From: Pseudoalteromonas phenolica
GTDB taxonomy: Bacteria > Pseudomonadota > Gammaproteobacteria > Enterobacterales > Alteromonadaceae
Length of the DNA: 64,000 bases
Direction: 5' to 3'
Assembly (NCBI RefSeq): GCF_005876835.1
Contig: NZ_PPSW01000011.1
Span: 62,001 to 126,000 of the forward strand
Shown: positions 9,529 to 19,637 of the stretch, in pieces
Position numbering within the stretch: position 1 is the stretch's first letter
How the letters are laid out: every line of letters starts with the position of its first letter
Made by a program: the position numbers and the translations under genes
Notes under the pieces: model-generated
What the model was told of the DNA's origin: nothing
Database searches by the model: none
Seen by the model: only the letters and a program-made list of their open reading frames with translations

Positions 9529-10140
9529 CTAAGCCCAACCGTCGTAACGCTTTCTACGCGATAAAAATAGCGTGAGTACAACGCCGATTAATAGACCACC
9601 AATACCAACACCACCGCCGTAGGTAAGCATTAAATGCTGCTCAGCTTGTTCAGAAGAAAGCGCTTTTTGCTTTTCATCCGTTATTGCTTTTTCTAAACGT
9701 TGAATTGTTTGCTGTAAATTTTCATTTTCAGCTTGTAAATCTTGATTGAGCTGTTGCAAGCGAGGTAAGTCTGTTTGGGCATCATTGAGTGCTTGCTGTG
9801 TTTGTTGTAATTGTTGGCCTAGCTCATCTAATTGGTGCGCGAGTCCTGGCTGACTTGAGACAAACTGGGTTTCAACCCATACTTCACGACCTTTATCATC
9901 GATGACCTGCTGAAAACCATTTTCATTGCCTGCCATAATGGCGACTTGGCTACCAGCATCTACAGAGCCAACAATACGGTAGTTTTTTCCTGGTCCAGAA
10001 TGTACATAAACGAATAAACTATCTGAGATATAGGCCGTATTTTCGCTGCTATTACTATTTTCTGTTGTTTGAATATCTTCAGCGAGAGAATAGTGCGAGA
10101 AAAGTGCGAAAATTGTTGGCACTAATATACGTTTTAACAT
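9529..10140 (-). CDS. TIGR04211-family SH3 and coiled-coil membrane protein (YgiM-like)
   Basis: A 203-residue envelope protein. Residues 1-20 are a signal peptide (HYSLAEDI cleavage). A bacterial SH3b domain follows (about 34-95) with DSLFVYVHSGPGKNYRIVGSVDAG and VWVETQFV. A long Gln/Leu coiled coil spans about 98-165, and the C-terminal GGGVGIGGLLIGVVLTLFLS is a membrane anchor ending in RRKR. This order matches E. coli YgiM, whose neighbour ygiF is divergent, exactly as here. The function is unresolved; a periplasmic scaffold or peptidoglycan-binding role is inference. Confidence 0.88.
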   Translation of the reverse strand: MLKRILVPTIFALFSHYSLAEDIQTTENSNSSENTAYISDSLFVYVHSGPGKNYRIVGSVDAGSQVAIMAGNENGFQQVIDDKGREVWVETQFVSSQPGLAHQLDELGQQLQQTQQALNDAQTDLPRLQQLNQDLQAENENLQQTIQRLEKAITDEKQKALSSEQAEQHLMLTYGGGVGIGGLLIGVVLTLFLSRRKRYDGWA

Positions 10141-10304
10141 CCGTGACCCTTATAGAGAGTTGTTTCTTGAGATAGTATGAATTTCAAGGAGTAATATCAA
10201 GTGAAGCGCTAAACTTCCTTGAACTTGCTGCAAAAAGATTGCAAATAACCGCTGCTTTGTATATTTTTACCGTTCTACAATTATATAGGTAATCACTTGC
10301 CCTA

Positions 10305-11825
10305 ATGGACACTGAAATAGAACTGAAGTTTTTACTTTCAGACAATGAGGTTCCTCTTATTCCAGGACTCATTATGCAGTTTGCAAAAACTGTAAAAAAT
10401 AAACCCGCCAAGAATCTAAAAAACGCCTACTTTGATACCCCGAATCGTGAGTTGAGAGCATTAGATATCGGTTTAAGAACACGTTGTTGTGATGAGCAGT
10501 GTGAGCAAACGATTAAATTGGCAGGGCAAGTTGTTGGTGGTCTTCATCAACGTCCTGAGTACAACTTACCTATTGATACGCCGCGTCCAAATATTTTGGC
10601 ATTTAAGCAAGATATTTGGCCACATGGTATGCAGATCACAGCCATTAGTGACAACTTATTTCCAATTTTTAGTACTAACTTTATTCGCCGAACTTGGCTC
10701 ATTGAAACTGAGCAAGGCTCAAAAATTGAAGTGGTACTCGATAAAGGTGAAATTGTTGCACAGGGTCAGGTTGAAGCCATTTCTGAGTTAGAGATTGAAC
10801 TCGTTGAAGGTCAGCGAAGCGATCTATTTTTACTTGCTGAGCACCTAATTAGCTTAGGAGGTTTGCGTTTAGGCTTATATTCAAAAGCAGCAAGAGGTTA
10901 TCGCCTTGCTGATGATAAGCCATTAAAACCCAACAAATATATTGGTGTTGTGAAGTTAAACCGTCACGCAACTCAAGAACATGCACTGGTACAGTGTGTG
11001 AATTACGGTATTGAGTTCGTGCAAAAGCATGAGCAGTGCTACTTTAACAAACCAAGTTTAAAGACACTTAAACGTGTTATCGATGGCATCAATCTGATTA
11101 AACATGCGTTTAAATTATTTGAGCCCATTGTTGAAGGCAATGCGACTGAGCGCTTGCTTGGTGAAATGAATTGGTTATTGAGTGAGTTAGATTGGGTTGA
11201 AGATGCGATCCATTTGAAAACATACACCTCAAAGCGCCATGCTTATTATAAAAAAATCAATAATGCGGATGAGTTAGCAGCACTTATTGATGACTTAAAA
11301 GCAGAGCAGCCTAGTATCACTGATATAGAGGACTTATTCCACAGTCCGCGCTATAACAAACTTGTTTTAGCTTTAACACGTTGGTTGGTTGACAAAGGTT
11401 GGCGTCAGGAATGGAGCCAGCATGCGGTATCAGCGGCTGAGTTGCCCATTAAAGAGGTGGCTAATGCAGCTTTTGAGAAAGACTGGCAAAAGTTACAATC
11501 TGATTTACCTGAAGGCAAAGATTTATGTACGCAAGATTACCTTGCGCTTCGCTCATTGCTAGATTGCGCTTTGCTGAGTGGTAACTGCCTGGGCTCTTTA
11601 TACGACAAAGACACAAGGCAATCATTCCGAACGCCTTGGATTGATATTGCTTATGGGATCTATGAGCTGGAAACGCTGGCTTATTTAAAAAACCTATGTG
11701 AGCAGCAAAACCTGCCAGAGCTTAAAGAAATAGAGTTATGGCTTTCTAAAAAAGCAGACTTTCTAGTTCAAGCGATGGAGCAAAGCCGCAGAGCCTCGCT
11801 CAATAGCATGCCATATTGGCGTTAA
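10305..11825 (+). CDS. ygiF: inorganic triphosphatase, CYTH and CHAD domains (YgiF-like)
   Basis: The N-terminal CYTH domain (about 1-200) begins with the diagnostic EIELKFLL metal-binding ExExK motif (residues 3-7), and contains paired acidic/basic strands such as GSKIEVVLDKGEI and ISELEIELVEG that line the triphosphate tunnel. The C-terminal ~300 residues are a CHAD helical domain (His-containing, polyphosphate-binding), with KLNRHATQEHALVQC at its start. E. coli YgiF hydrolyses inorganic triphosphate. Length 506 versus 433 in E. coli. It diverges from the YgiM-like gene and is followed almost without gap by the START-domain gene. Confidence 0.9.
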   Translation: MDTEIELKFLLSDNEVPLIPGLIMQFAKTVKNKPAKNLKNAYFDTPNRELRALDIGLRTRCCDEQCEQTIKLAGQVVGGLHQRPEYNLPIDTPRPNILAFKQDIWPHGMQITAISDNLFPIFSTNFIRRTWLIETEQGSKIEVVLDKGEIVAQGQVEAISELEIELVEGQRSDLFLLAEHLISLGGLRLGLYSKAARGYRLADDKPLKPNKYIGVVKLNRHATQEHALVQCVNYGIEFVQKHEQCYFNKPSLKTLKRVIDGINLIKHAFKLFEPIVEGNATERLLGEMNWLLSELDWVEDAIHLKTYTSKRHAYYKKINNADELAALIDDLKAEQPSITDIEDLFHSPRYNKLVLALTRWLVDKGWRQEWSQHAVSAAELPIKEVANAAFEKDWQKLQSDLPEGKDLCTQDYLALRSLLDCALLSGNCLGSLYDKDTRQSFRTPWIDIAYGIYELETLAYLKNLCEQQNLPELKEIELWLSKKADFLVQAMEQSRRASLNSMPYWR

Positions 11826-11827
11826 TC

Positions 11828-12502
11828 ATGAAAAAGCTCTGTAAATATCTTTTATGGAGCTTGCTCGTACTACCTTCCTTTCAAGCCTATGCCAATTGGA
11901 AAAGTTGGTATAGCGAAGACAATCTATCTATTAGCTATCAAAAACAGTCATCTGGGTTAATCGAAATTAAAGCGCAAGCCAGTTTTGATAACGTAAATCG
12001 TCAAGCTTTCTTAAACCTTTTAAATGATACACAAAATGCATCTGAGTGGCTCAGTAACGTCAGAAGTGTCCAATCTCTGCCTTGGCATACTAAAGGTGAA
12101 AATATTGTTGTTACTGTTCTAAATGCGCCTTGGCCTGTAAAAGACAGAGTGATGCTCACACATTCATGTCATCGGCTTGTTTCGGAGGCCACATCTAAGT
12201 TATTGATCAAATCTATCGATAAATCTAAAAGAGCGGAATTTTTACCACTAGAGCAATTTAAGAAGTATATCTTCGTTGCTCCCATAGAGGGCAGTTGGTT
12301 ACTTGAAGAAACTTCAAATACCTTGCTCATAACTCATCAAATTTATGCTGATCCACAAGGTAAAATCCCCACTTGGTTGAGCAACAAAACCGCACTTAAA
12401 GGGGTAAAGAAGACCTTTCAAAATATGGCTAAGCAAATCTATAAAAAAGAGTATCAGGCCGAGAATAACTTTATCACTTCTTCTTGTTCGACTTTTGAGT
12501 AA
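11828..12502 (+). CDS. START-domain lipid-binding-like secreted protein
   Basis: A 224-residue exported protein. I start it at ATG 11828 (MKKLCK), which gives a clean signal peptide ending FQAYA-N; a TTG at 11816 would add four residues. The remainder has the StAR-related lipid transfer fold pattern found in bacterial START proteins: SGLIEIKAQASFDN, TQNASEWLSNVRSV, and PWPVKDRVMLTHSC (about 100-113), with the final helix GVKKTFQNMAKQI. Only 2 bases separate it from ygiF's stop, so the two are likely co-transcribed. A periplasmic lipid or hydrophobic ligand is the family expectation; the actual ligand is unknown. Confidence 0.78.
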   Translation: MKKLCKYLLWSLLVLPSFQAYANWKSWYSEDNLSISYQKQSSGLIEIKAQASFDNVNRQAFLNLLNDTQNASEWLSNVRSVQSLPWHTKGENIVVTVLNAPWPVKDRVMLTHSCHRLVSEATSKLLIKSIDKSKRAEFLPLEQFKKYIFVAPIEGSWLLEETSNTLLITHQIYADPQGKIPTWLSNKTALKGVKKTFQNMAKQIYKKEYQAENNFITSSCSTFE

Positions 12503-12555
12503 TCACTTTTCCTCTACTACACTCAGCTAACCAAAAGTGAAAAAGTATCCGGCCT

Positions 12556-13401
12556 ATGATCGACATTGATGACAAGGTGTTGGCAGATCTGAAATCTGGT
12601 TTTAGTTTGCCTTCAAAGCCTGAAGTACTACAAAACTTACAAAATGAATTGAACAGTGATGAGCCTGAGCTTGGGAATATTGCAGAAATCATCAGTGAAG
12701 ATGTGGGCACTGCGGCTGCGGTCTTAAAAGTCATTAACTCTCCGGCATATGGTATGTCTCGAACCATTACAGATATTCGCCAGGCCGTGATGTTTTTAGG
12801 TGTAAATTGCATCACACAATTAGTGACGGGTCACTTGCTTAAAAATGCTTTTAAACAAGAAGATTGTTGTATTTCGTTGCAGCGATTTTGGGATAATGCT
12901 ACCGATATGTCGCAACTAGCGATAGCTATCGGTAAGCAAATAAAAACCACTGTCCCATTAGAAAACCTACAATTACTGGGTTTATTCCATGACTCAGGGA
13001 TACCCGCAATGGCCATGCGCTTTGATAACTATAATGACTTGATGACTCGAGCCTATCAAAGAGGTGAGCAAAGTCTGCTTTATTATGAAGAGCAGATATA
13101 TCCAGTAAATCATACCATTGTCGGTTATTACTTGGCGTCTTCTTGGCATTTACCTAAGCCTATTTGTCAGATGATTTTACGCCATCATGATGAAACCTAT
13201 TTAAAAGAAGAGGCTGATCAGACATTAAAAGCGACTTTTGCAACCATGAAATTGGCAGAGAATTTAGCCTTTGAAGCAAAACATTTTAGACCTTGTGGCG
13301 ATTGGCATGCATTTAAAGATTTGGTGATGGTTGCACTTGAGCTAAGTGATGATGATTATGTTGATCTAAAAGAAGACGTAGAAGAGTATTTTATTCATTA
13401 A
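12556..13401 (+). CDS. HDOD-domain protein
   Basis: A 281-residue cytoplasmic protein that is essentially one HDOD domain, a degenerate relative of the HD phosphohydrolases. Typical blocks: LPSKPEVLQNLQNEL at the start, ISEDVGTAAAVLKVINSPAYG (about 45-66), then ITDIRQAVMFLGVN and LLGLFHDSGIPAMAM, where the HD pair is kept as HDS, and IVGYYLASSWHLPKPICQMILRHHD. HDOD proteins act as signalling adaptors without proven enzyme activity. It sits 53 bases after the START gene and ends at a strong terminator. Confidence 0.88.
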   Translation: MIDIDDKVLADLKSGFSLPSKPEVLQNLQNELNSDEPELGNIAEIISEDVGTAAAVLKVINSPAYGMSRTITDIRQAVMFLGVNCITQLVTGHLLKNAFKQEDCCISLQRFWDNATDMSQLAIAIGKQIKTTVPLENLQLLGLFHDSGIPAMAMRFDNYNDLMTRAYQRGEQSLLYYEEQIYPVNHTIVGYYLASSWHLPKPICQMILRHHDETYLKEEADQTLKATFATMKLAENLAFEAKHFRPCGDWHAFKDLVMVALELSDDDYVDLKEDVEEYFIH

Positions 13402-13412
13402 CTACATATATT

Positions 13413-13448
13413 AAAAAAGGCGCTCCTTTTCAGGTAAGCGCCTTTTTT
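13413..13448. terminator. bidirectional intrinsic terminator between HDOD gene and metK
   Basis: Arms AAAAAAGGCGCT (13413-13424) and AGCGCCTTTTTT (13437-13448), loop of 12 bases. Confidence 0.9.
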
Positions 13449-13463
13449 ACAGATGACTTAGAA

Positions 13464-14651
13464 TTATAAGCCAGCAGCTGCTCTTAGTGCGTCTGCTTTA
13501 TCTGTTTTTTCCCAGCTAAATGCTGTGAAAGTGTCATCACCAACCGTCATTTCAAACGGCTCACGACCGAAGTGACCGTACGCAGCAGTCATTTGGTACA
13601 TAGGGTGAAGTAGGTCTAGCATCTTAGTAATGCCGTAAGGGCGTAGGTCGAAGTGCTCACGAACTAGCTCTACTAGCTTCTCTTCTGATACTTTACCTGT
13701 GCCGAATGTATCAATTGTGATTGATGTAGGCTCAGCTACACCGATAGCGTAAGAAACTTGGATTTCACACTTGTCTGCCAGGCCTGCTGCAACAATGTTC
13801 TTAGCAACATAACGACCAGCGTATGCTGCACTGCGGTCAACCTTTGATGGATCTTTACCAGAGAAAGCACCACCACCGTGACGTGCCATACCACCGTATG
13901 TGTCAACGATGATTTTACGGCCTGTTAGACCACAGTCACCTACTGGACCACCGATCACGAAGCGACCTGTTGGGTTGATGAAGTATTTAGTATCTTCAGT
14001 TAAGAACTCTGCAGGTAGCGTGTGCTTGATGATGTTTTCCATAACGGCATCAACCAGTGCATCTTGCTCGATGTCTGGGTTGTGCTGAGTTGAAAGTACA
14101 ACAGCATCGATAGCAACAGGCTTGCCATCTTCATATACGAAAGTTACTTGAGACTTAGCATCTGGACGTAACCAAGGTAGGATACCTGATTTACGTGCTT
14201 CAGCTTGACGCTCTACTAACAAGTGTGAGTAGTAAAGAGGCGCAGGCATAAGCGTTGGTGTTTCGTTCGTTGCATAACCAAACATTAGACCTTGGTCACC
14301 CGCACCTTGCTCTTCAGGCTTAGAGCGATCTACACCCTGTGCAATCTCAGGAGACTGTTGACCGATAAGGTTCATGATGCCACATGTGTCACCGTCAAAA
14401 CCTACATCAGAAGACGTGTAACCGATATCTGTGATTACTTTACGCGTGATTGACTCTAGGTCTACCCAAGCATCTGTTGAAATTTCACCAGAGATGATCG
14501 CAACGCCTGTTTTAACCATAGTTTCACAAGCAACACGTGCGTGTTTGTCTTGTGTAATGATTGCATCTAGTACCGCATCAGAGATCTGATCAGCGATTTT
14601 ATCCGGATGACCTTCAGAAACAGACTCAGAAGTAAATAAGTGTTTTGCCAT
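13464..14651 (-). CDS. metK: S-adenosylmethionine synthetase
   Basis: Methionine adenosyltransferase, forming SAM from methionine and ATP. I start it at MAKHLF (14651); an in-frame start five codons earlier (14666) exists but E. coli MetK begins MAKHLF. The signatures [17 protein letters not shown] (about 14-30) and [15 protein letters not shown] (about 117-131) plus the [21 protein letters not shown]-loop-like block (about 259-278) are intact. 395 residues, standard. Regulation: a MetJ-type operator and a promoter lie upstream (see entries). Divergent from tkt, as in several Alteromonadales. Confidence 0.97.
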   Translation of the reverse strand: MAKHLFTSESVSEGHPDKIADQISDAVLDAIITQDKHARVACETMVKTGVAIISGEISTDAWVDLESITRKVITDIGYTSSDVGFDGDTCGIMNLIGQQSPEIAQGVDRSKPEEQGAGDQGLMFGYATNETPTLMPAPLYYSHLLVERQAEARKSGILPWLRPDAKSQVTFVYEDGKPVAIDAVVLSTQHNPDIEQDALVDAVMENIIKHTLPAEFLTEDTKYFINPTGRFVIGGPVGDCGLTGRKIIVDTYGGMARHGGGAFSGKDPSKVDRSAAYAGRYVAKNIVAAGLADKCEIQVSYAIGVAEPTSITIDTFGTGKVSEEKLVELVREHFDLRPYGITKMLDLLHPMYQMTAAYGHFGREPFEMTVGDDTFTAFSWEKTDKADALRAAAGL

Positions 14652-14717
14652 TGTATCTATGCTCACAAATATTGCGCTTCACGAACATCGGGGATAGCGC
14701 GAAAAAATAAGGGGCGT

Positions 14718-14746
14718 ATTCTATCTAAAACAAATTAACTTGCCTA
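14718..14746 (-). promoter_or_regulatory. candidate sigma-70 promoter for metK
   Basis: On the minus strand TAGGCA (14741-14746) and TAGAAT (14718-14723) are 17 bases apart, about 67 bases upstream of the metK ATG. Confidence 0.5.
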
Positions 14747-14752
14747 GCTTTT

Positions 14753-14768
14753 TTACGCCTAGACGTCT
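14753..14768 (-). promoter_or_regulatory. MetJ operator (met box pair) upstream of metK
   Basis: AGACGTCT at 14761-14768 is the exact MetJ half-operator consensus. The adjoining octamer, read on the minus strand AGGCGTAA (14753-14760), matches it at 5 of 8 positions, in the tandem arrangement MetJ needs. The pair sits just upstream of the proposed metK -35 element, consistent with SAM-dependent repression. That the genome carries metJ is assumed. Confidence 0.65.
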
Positions 14769-14914
14769 GAATTAGATTTTTTCAATTGCAGATCCTGAAA
14801 TATGCAGGTTTAGCCCTCGTTTTCTCAGGTATTTACGTTGCAGTAAGTACCATAAATGAGTCAGAATGAAGGCACTGACATTTCAGCGCAACACAATTAA
14901 AGGTAGGAGAATTC

Positions 14915-16909
14915 ATGCCGTCACGCAAAGAACTTGCAAATGCCATTCGCGTTCTGTCTATGGACGCAGTACAAAAAGCTAAGTCTGGTCACCCTGGAGC
15001 ACCTATGGGTATGGCTGATATCGCAGAAGTACTATGGCGCGATTATTTAAAGCACAACCCAAGCAACCCAGAGTGGGCTGACAGAGACCGCTTTATTCTG
15101 TCAAACGGCCACGGCTCTATGCTTATTTATTCTTTGTTGCACCTGAGCGGTTATGATCTTTCTATCGATGATCTGAAAAACTTCCGTCAAATGCATTCTA
15201 AAACACCGGGTCACCCAGAGTACGGCTATGCACCAGGTATAGAAACAACAACTGGCCCACTTGGTCAGGGTATTACAAATGCGGTAGGTATGGCGATTGC
15301 TGAAAAAGCACTTGCAGCACAATTCAACCGTGACGAATTTGATATTGTAAACCACTTCACTTACACCTTCTTAGGCGATGGCTGTTTAATGGAAGGTATT
15401 TCACATGAAGCTTGTTCATTAGCCGGTACACTAGGCCTTGGTAAGCTTATCGCATTCTGGGATGACAACGGCATCTCAATCGATGGTGAAGTAGAAGGCT
15501 GGTTCAGTGATGATACACCTAAGCGTTTTGAATCTTACGGCTGGCATGTAATTGCTGATGTAGATGGTCACGATAGCGATGCAATTAAAGCGGCAATCGA
15601 AGCGGCTCGAGCTGAATCTGACAAGCCAACGCTTATTTGTTGTAAGACAGTAATTGGCTACGGCTCACCAAACAAATCAGGTAGCCACGATTGTCACGGT
15701 GCACCATTAGGTGATGAAGAAATTAAAGCAGCACGTGAATTCCTTGGTTGGGATCACGATGCGTTTGAAATCCCTGAAGACATCTATGCGAAGTGGGATG
15801 CATCTTCTCGAGGCCAACAGGCACAAAGCCACTGGTTAGTGAAATTCACAGAGTACCAAATGGCGTATCCTAAGCTTGCGGCTGAGTTTGAGCGTCGTAT
15901 GAAAGGCGAACTTCCTGCAAACTGGCAAGCTGAAACTGAAAAGTATATTGCAGAACTTCAAGCAAACCCAGCTAACCCTGCGACACGTAAAGCGTCACAA
16001 AATGCACTGAACGCATTTGGCCCAATTCTTCCTGAATTTATGGGCGGCTCTGCTGACCTTGCAGGTTCTAACCTTACATTATGGGAAGGCTCTAAAGGCT
16101 TAACGGCTGATGATGCTTCAGGTAACTACATTTTCTACGGTGTACGTGAATTTGGTATGTCTGCAATCATGAATGGTATTGCACTACACAAAGGCTTTGT
16201 ACCTTACGGTGCAACTTTCTTAATGTTCATGGAGTACGCGCGTAATGCGGTACGTATGGCGGCATTAATGAAGCAGCCAAGCATCTTTGTTTATACTCAC
16301 GATTCAATCGGTCTGGGTGAAGATGGCCCGACGCACCAGCCGGTTGAGCAAATTGCCAGCATGCGTTTAACACCTAATCTAGTGAACTGGCGTCCATGTG
16401 ACCAAGTTGAGTCAGCTGTTGCTTGGCAGCAAGCGATTGAACGTAAAGATGGTCCAACGTCACTTATCTTTACTCGTCAAGGTTTAGAGCAACAAGCACG
16501 TGATGAAGCACAAGTTGCTGCAATCAAGCAAGGTGGTTATGTACTTAGCTGTGACGGTAACCCTGAGCTTATCTTCATTGCTACGGGTTCTGAAGTACAA
16601 CTAGCCGTTGATGCAGCAAAAGCGCTTCGTTTACAAGGCAAGAAAGTACGCGTTGTGTCTATGCCTTCTACTGATGTATTTGATGCACAATCAGCTGAAT
16701 ATAAAGAAAGCGTTTTACCTGCAGCAGTAACACGTCGTGTTGCCGTTGAAGCGGGTATTGCTGACTACTGGTTCAAGTATGTAGGCTTAAACGGTGCTGT
16801 AGTTGGTATGTCAACATTTGGTGAGTCAGCACCAGCAGGTGAGCTATTTGAGCACTTCGGCTTCACTGTTGATAATGTGGTAGCGCAAGCTAACCGTTTA
16901 TTTGCTTAG
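14915..16909 (+). CDS. tkt: transketolase
   Basis: Thiamine-diphosphate-dependent transketolase of the pentose phosphate pathway. 664 residues (E. coli TktA 663). Opening block [29 protein letters not shown]; ThDP-binding [18 protein letters not shown] with the downstream N (about 154-187); Pyr-domain [19 protein letters not shown] with the catalytic glutamate; and [18 protein letters not shown] good AGGTAGGAG ribosome-binding site precedes the ATG, and codon choice is that of a highly expressed gene. Followed by its own terminator. Confidence 0.97.
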   Translation: MPSRKELANAIRVLSMDAVQKAKSGHPGAPMGMADIAEVLWRDYLKHNPSNPEWADRDRFILSNGHGSMLIYSLLHLSGYDLSIDDLKNFRQMHSKTPGHPEYGYAPGIETTTGPLGQGITNAVGMAIAEKALAAQFNRDEFDIVNHFTYTFLGDGCLMEGISHEACSLAGTLGLGKLIAFWDDNGISIDGEVEGWFSDDTPKRFESYGWHVIADVDGHDSDAIKAAIEAARAESDKPTLICCKTVIGYGSPNKSGSHDCHGAPLGDEEIKAAREFLGWDHDAFEIPEDIYAKWDASSRGQQAQSHWLVKFTEYQMAYPKLAAEFERRMKGELPANWQAETEKYIAELQANPANPATRKASQNALNAFGPILPEFMGGSADLAGSNLTLWEGSKGLTADDASGNYIFYGVREFGMSAIMNGIALHKGFVPYGATFLMFMEYARNAVRMAALMKQPSIFVYTHDSIGLGEDGPTHQPVEQIASMRLTPNLVNWRPCDQVESAVAWQQAIERKDGPTSLIFTRQGLEQQARDEAQVAAIKQGGYVLSCDGNPELIFIATGSEVQLAVDAAKALRLQGKKVRVVSMPSTDVFDAQSAEYKESVLPAAVTRRVAVEAGIADYWFKYVGLNGAVVGMSTFGESAPAGELFEHFGFTVDNVVAQANRLFA

Positions 16910-16934
16910 TCTATAAAGTAAATTAAGTAATTTT

Positions 16935-16962
16935 AAACCCGCACTTGTTGCGGGTTTTTTAT
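16935..16962 (+). terminator. intrinsic terminator of tkt
   Basis: Arms AAACCCGCA (16935-16943) and TGCGGGTTT (16949-16957), loop CTTGT, then a T run. Confidence 0.9.
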
Positions 16963-16971
16963 TGAGGAAAA

Positions 16972-17424
16972 ATGATGTCACAGCTGAACATAAAATTGTT
17001 TCCAACTCTTGAAGTGCATTTAAATGATTTGGTGGCGTGGGAGCAACAAGTTGATGTGGGAGAGTTTATATTCGCTAACTCCAAAGAGCAGCACTTGATC
17101 AGTATGCAAGAACCCACAATTCAATACTTGTCAGTTTTTCAAAATGAACAGTTGGCTGGTTTTATTATTCTCGCTTTAGAGTCAGAAACAATCGTTGAAT
17201 TTAGGCGCATAGTGATAGGTCATCGCGGTGCTGGAATAGGGCAGTTGGCTATTCGAGCTATGGAGCAATATTGCCTTGAGCACTTCGCTTGTCAGCGTAT
17301 TTGGTTAGATGTGTTTGACTTCAATGAGCGAGGGCAACACATCTACCGTAAACTTGGCTATCAAGAATTTAAACGCTGTCAGCATGGAGTGCATCAGTTG
17401 CTATTCTTCGAAAAGTATTTTTAA
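16972..17424 (+). CDS. GNAT-family N-acetyltransferase
   Basis: A 150-residue single-domain acetyltransferase. The acetyl-CoA pyrophosphate loop is HRGAGIGQLAI (motif A, Q/RxxGxG), preceded by beta strand EFRRIVIG and followed by IWLDVFDFNERGQHIYRKLGYQEF (motif B), where the Tyr/Asn of GNATs is present. The substrate is not identifiable. Two adjacent ATG codons (16972, 16975) are both served by GAGGAAA. The TAA stop shares the TTAA at 17421-17424 with the stop of the convergent AraC-type gene. Confidence 0.85.
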   Translation: MMSQLNIKLFPTLEVHLNDLVAWEQQVDVGEFIFANSKEQHLISMQEPTIQYLSVFQNEQLAGFIILALESETIVEFRRIVIGHRGAGIGQLAIRAMEQYCLEHFACQRIWLDVFDFNERGQHIYRKLGYQEFKRCQHGVHQLLFFEKYF

Positions 17425-18293
17425 TTTGCTTTGGCATAATCACTCGGTGAAATGCCAAAGTAGCGGGTAAATTCGCGACTAAACTGAGTGGCGCTTTCAT
17501 AACCGACTTGCGCAGCGGCTTGTTTTACTTTGATCCCTTGATCTTGTAATAAGTCTTTCGCTTTAGATAATCTGAGCTTTTTTACGTATTGAATAGGGGA
17601 AGATGCGGTTATTTGTTTAAAGTTACGGTGAAACGTTGAGGCGCTCATATTTGCCATACTCGCGAGTTGTTCAACATCAAGTTTATCGTCATAGTGATTA
17701 TGCAGATGTTTAAGCGTACGCTCCATTTTAGACATATGCGTATTGTGTGAAACTAAATCAAATAAAGGCGACGCTTGTGGGCCTTGTAATACGTGATAAA
17801 AAACCTCTCGAACCAAGCCTTTACCAATAATGTCAGATTGTAACTTTGAGCCTAAACAGTCAACTAATCGGGTGAGCGTGCAAGATAAGGCATCTGTATT
17901 TTCACTGACAAATAGGCCTTTTGCATTGCTCATTTTATCGCTGCTATTTAGCTTACCATGTTCATCAAATACCCTTACTAACTCCCCCAGTACAGACATG
18001 TCAAAGTCGATGATTAATGACAATAAAGGATTGTTGTTTGTAAGCTGTGTTTCACATTCTGCAGGTAAAGGCACGGTGAGTACCAAATAATTATCTGGGT
18101 TATAGGTATAAATTCGCTCATCGAAAAAGACCCGTTTTTGCCCTTGTAGAACGAAAATAATGCCTTGGCTGTAACACAGTGGCGTTCTTTGAGCGCTTTC
18201 ACTGCTTTTATAGATACCAACGCCGTTAATAAATGTCTGGTTGTAGCCTTCAGAGGGCGCTAATAGTTCGAGTTGTGTAATGAGTGATTGCAT
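17421..18293 (-). CDS. yqhC: AraC-family transcriptional regulator (YqhC-like)
   Basis: A 290-residue regulator with an N-terminal AraC_N/cupin-like half (about 1-180, including GIIFVLQGQKRVFFDERIYTYN-type strands) and a C-terminal double helix-turn-helix: LDVELASMANMSASTFHRNFKQITASSPIQYVKKLRLSKA and VKQAAAQVGYESATQFSREFTRYFGISPSDY (about 205-287). It diverges from a YqhD-type alcohol dehydrogenase across 166 bases. That is the arrangement of E. coli yqhC/yqhD, where the regulator activates the reductase in response to reactive aldehydes; the same role is inferred here. Confidence 0.82.
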   Translation of the reverse strand: MQSLITQLELLAPSEGYNQTFINGVGIYKSSESAQRTPLCYSQGIIFVLQGQKRVFFDERIYTYNPDNYLVLTVPLPAECETQLTNNNPLLSLIIDFDMSVLGELVRVFDEHGKLNSSDKMSNAKGLFVSENTDALSCTLTRLVDCLGSKLQSDIIGKGLVREVFYHVLQGPQASPLFDLVSHNTHMSKMERTLKHLHNHYDDKLDVEQLASMANMSASTFHRNFKQITASSPIQYVKKLRLSKAKDLLQDQGIKVKQAAAQVGYESATQFSREFTRYFGISPSDYAKAN

Positions 18294-18459
18294 CGTTCGT
18301 CACCAAATTATGTAATGGAGTAAGTATATCAAGGGTAAAAGCGCTTTTGCGTTGTTTTCTTATGACTGAGAGTTTTAGGCATGAAATTGATGGTTTAAGT
18401 CATTTTAATAAAGCTATGAGTTGCTATTCTGTACTTAACAAAATACATAGGGGCACATT

Positions 18460-19614
18460 ATGCAAAACTTTGATTTTTACAATCCGACTCGAATCGTATT
18501 TGGTCAAGATAGACTGGGTGAACTAGATAAACTTATTCCTGCATCGGCAAAAGTACTGGTTTTATATGGTGGTGGTAGCGTTAAGCGCTTCGGCACCCTT
18601 GAAAAAGTGGTTAGTAATTTAGGTGATCGTGAAGTAATAGAGTTTGGTGGTATTGAGCCAAACCCACAATTTGAGACTTTAATGAAAGCGGTAAAAGTGG
18701 TGAAAGAGAACAACATCGATTTTTTACTTGCTGTTGGTGGCGGCTCAGTGATGGATGGTACAAAATTCATCGCCTTAGCTGCGAATGCTGATAAAGATCA
18801 TCATACTTTATTGTTCCATGGCTTTAATCCAGTGCCAGTTGAAAAAGCGGTGCCACTAGGTTGTATTGCGACTTTGCCTGCGACTGGCTCTGAAATGAAT
18901 GCCTTTTCTGTGGTGACCTACAATGAGCAAAAATACCCAATTACATCGCCATTAGTGTACCCACAGTTTTCAGTGTTAGATCCTGACTTTACTTTCTCTT
19001 TACCAAAAGAGCAGGTGGCGAATGGCGTAGCAGATGCGTTTGTGCACGTAGTTGAGCAATACCTGACTCAGCCTGTTGGTGCAAAAGTGCAAGATAGATT
19101 CTCTGAGGGAATTTTAAGAACCTTAATTGAAGATGGCCCAGTTACCTACCAAAGTGATGATCTAGCAGCTCGTAAGAACTTTATGTGGTCAGCTACATCT
19201 GCTCTGAATGGCATTATCGGTGTCGGTGTACCACAAGATTGGTCAACTCATATGATTGGTCATGAGTTGACTGCGATGTTCGGTATTGCCCACGGTCGTA
19301 CACTTGCCGTTGTTCTGCCTAGCTTATTAAGAGCACGTAAAGCGCAAAAACATGACAAGCTAGTACAATTTGCTGAGCGTGTATGGGACATCACAGACGG
19401 CACTGAAGACGAGAAAATTAATCAGGCGATCGATAAGACAGAAGCTTTCTTCAACTCGTTAGATATTGTGACTGCATTGTCTCACTATGGTATCGATAAT
19501 GAAGGTATTGATACGGTAGTAGCTAATATGGAAAAAATGGGATTAACTCAATTAAGTGAAACCGGTGATCTAACGTTAGATATCGTTAAAGAGATATTGT
19601 TAGCAGCGAAGTAA
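18460..19614 (+). CDS. yqhD: NADPH-dependent iron-containing alcohol dehydrogenase/aldehyde reductase (YqhD-like)
   Basis: Group III iron-containing alcohol dehydrogenase, 384 residues (E. coli YqhD 387). It starts MQNFDFYNPTRIVFGQ, very like YqhD. The cofactor-binding VLYGGGSVKRFG (about 35-46) and LAVGGGSVMDGTKFIALA (about 89-106) are present. Metal ligands are the Asp and His in ADAFVHVVEQYL and the histidines of HMIGHELTAMFGIAHGRTLA (about 253-279). It reduces short-chain and lipid-peroxide-derived aldehydes. Controlled presumably by the divergent AraC-type regulator; ends at a terminator. Confidence 0.92.
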   Translation: MQNFDFYNPTRIVFGQDRLGELDKLIPASAKVLVLYGGGSVKRFGTLEKVVSNLGDREVIEFGGIEPNPQFETLMKAVKVVKENNIDFLLAVGGGSVMDGTKFIALAANADKDHHTLLFHGFNPVPVEKAVPLGCIATLPATGSEMNAFSVVTYNEQKYPITSPLVYPQFSVLDPDFTFSLPKEQVANGVADAFVHVVEQYLTQPVGAKVQDRFSEGILRTLIEDGPVTYQSDDLAARKNFMWSATSALNGIIGVGVPQDWSTHMIGHELTAMFGIAHGRTLAVVLPSLLRARKAQKHDKLVQFAERVWDITDGTEDEKINQAIDKTEAFFNSLDIVTALSHYGIDNEGIDTVVANMEKMGLTQLSETGDLTLDIVKEILLAAK

Positions 19615-19637
19615 ACTTATTTAATTTATCTTATAAA

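Noticed and set aside
14915..16909. Open frames on the opposite strand of tkt and several other highly expressed genes
   Set aside because: They are shadow frames produced by biased codon use, with no ribosome site or family resemblance.
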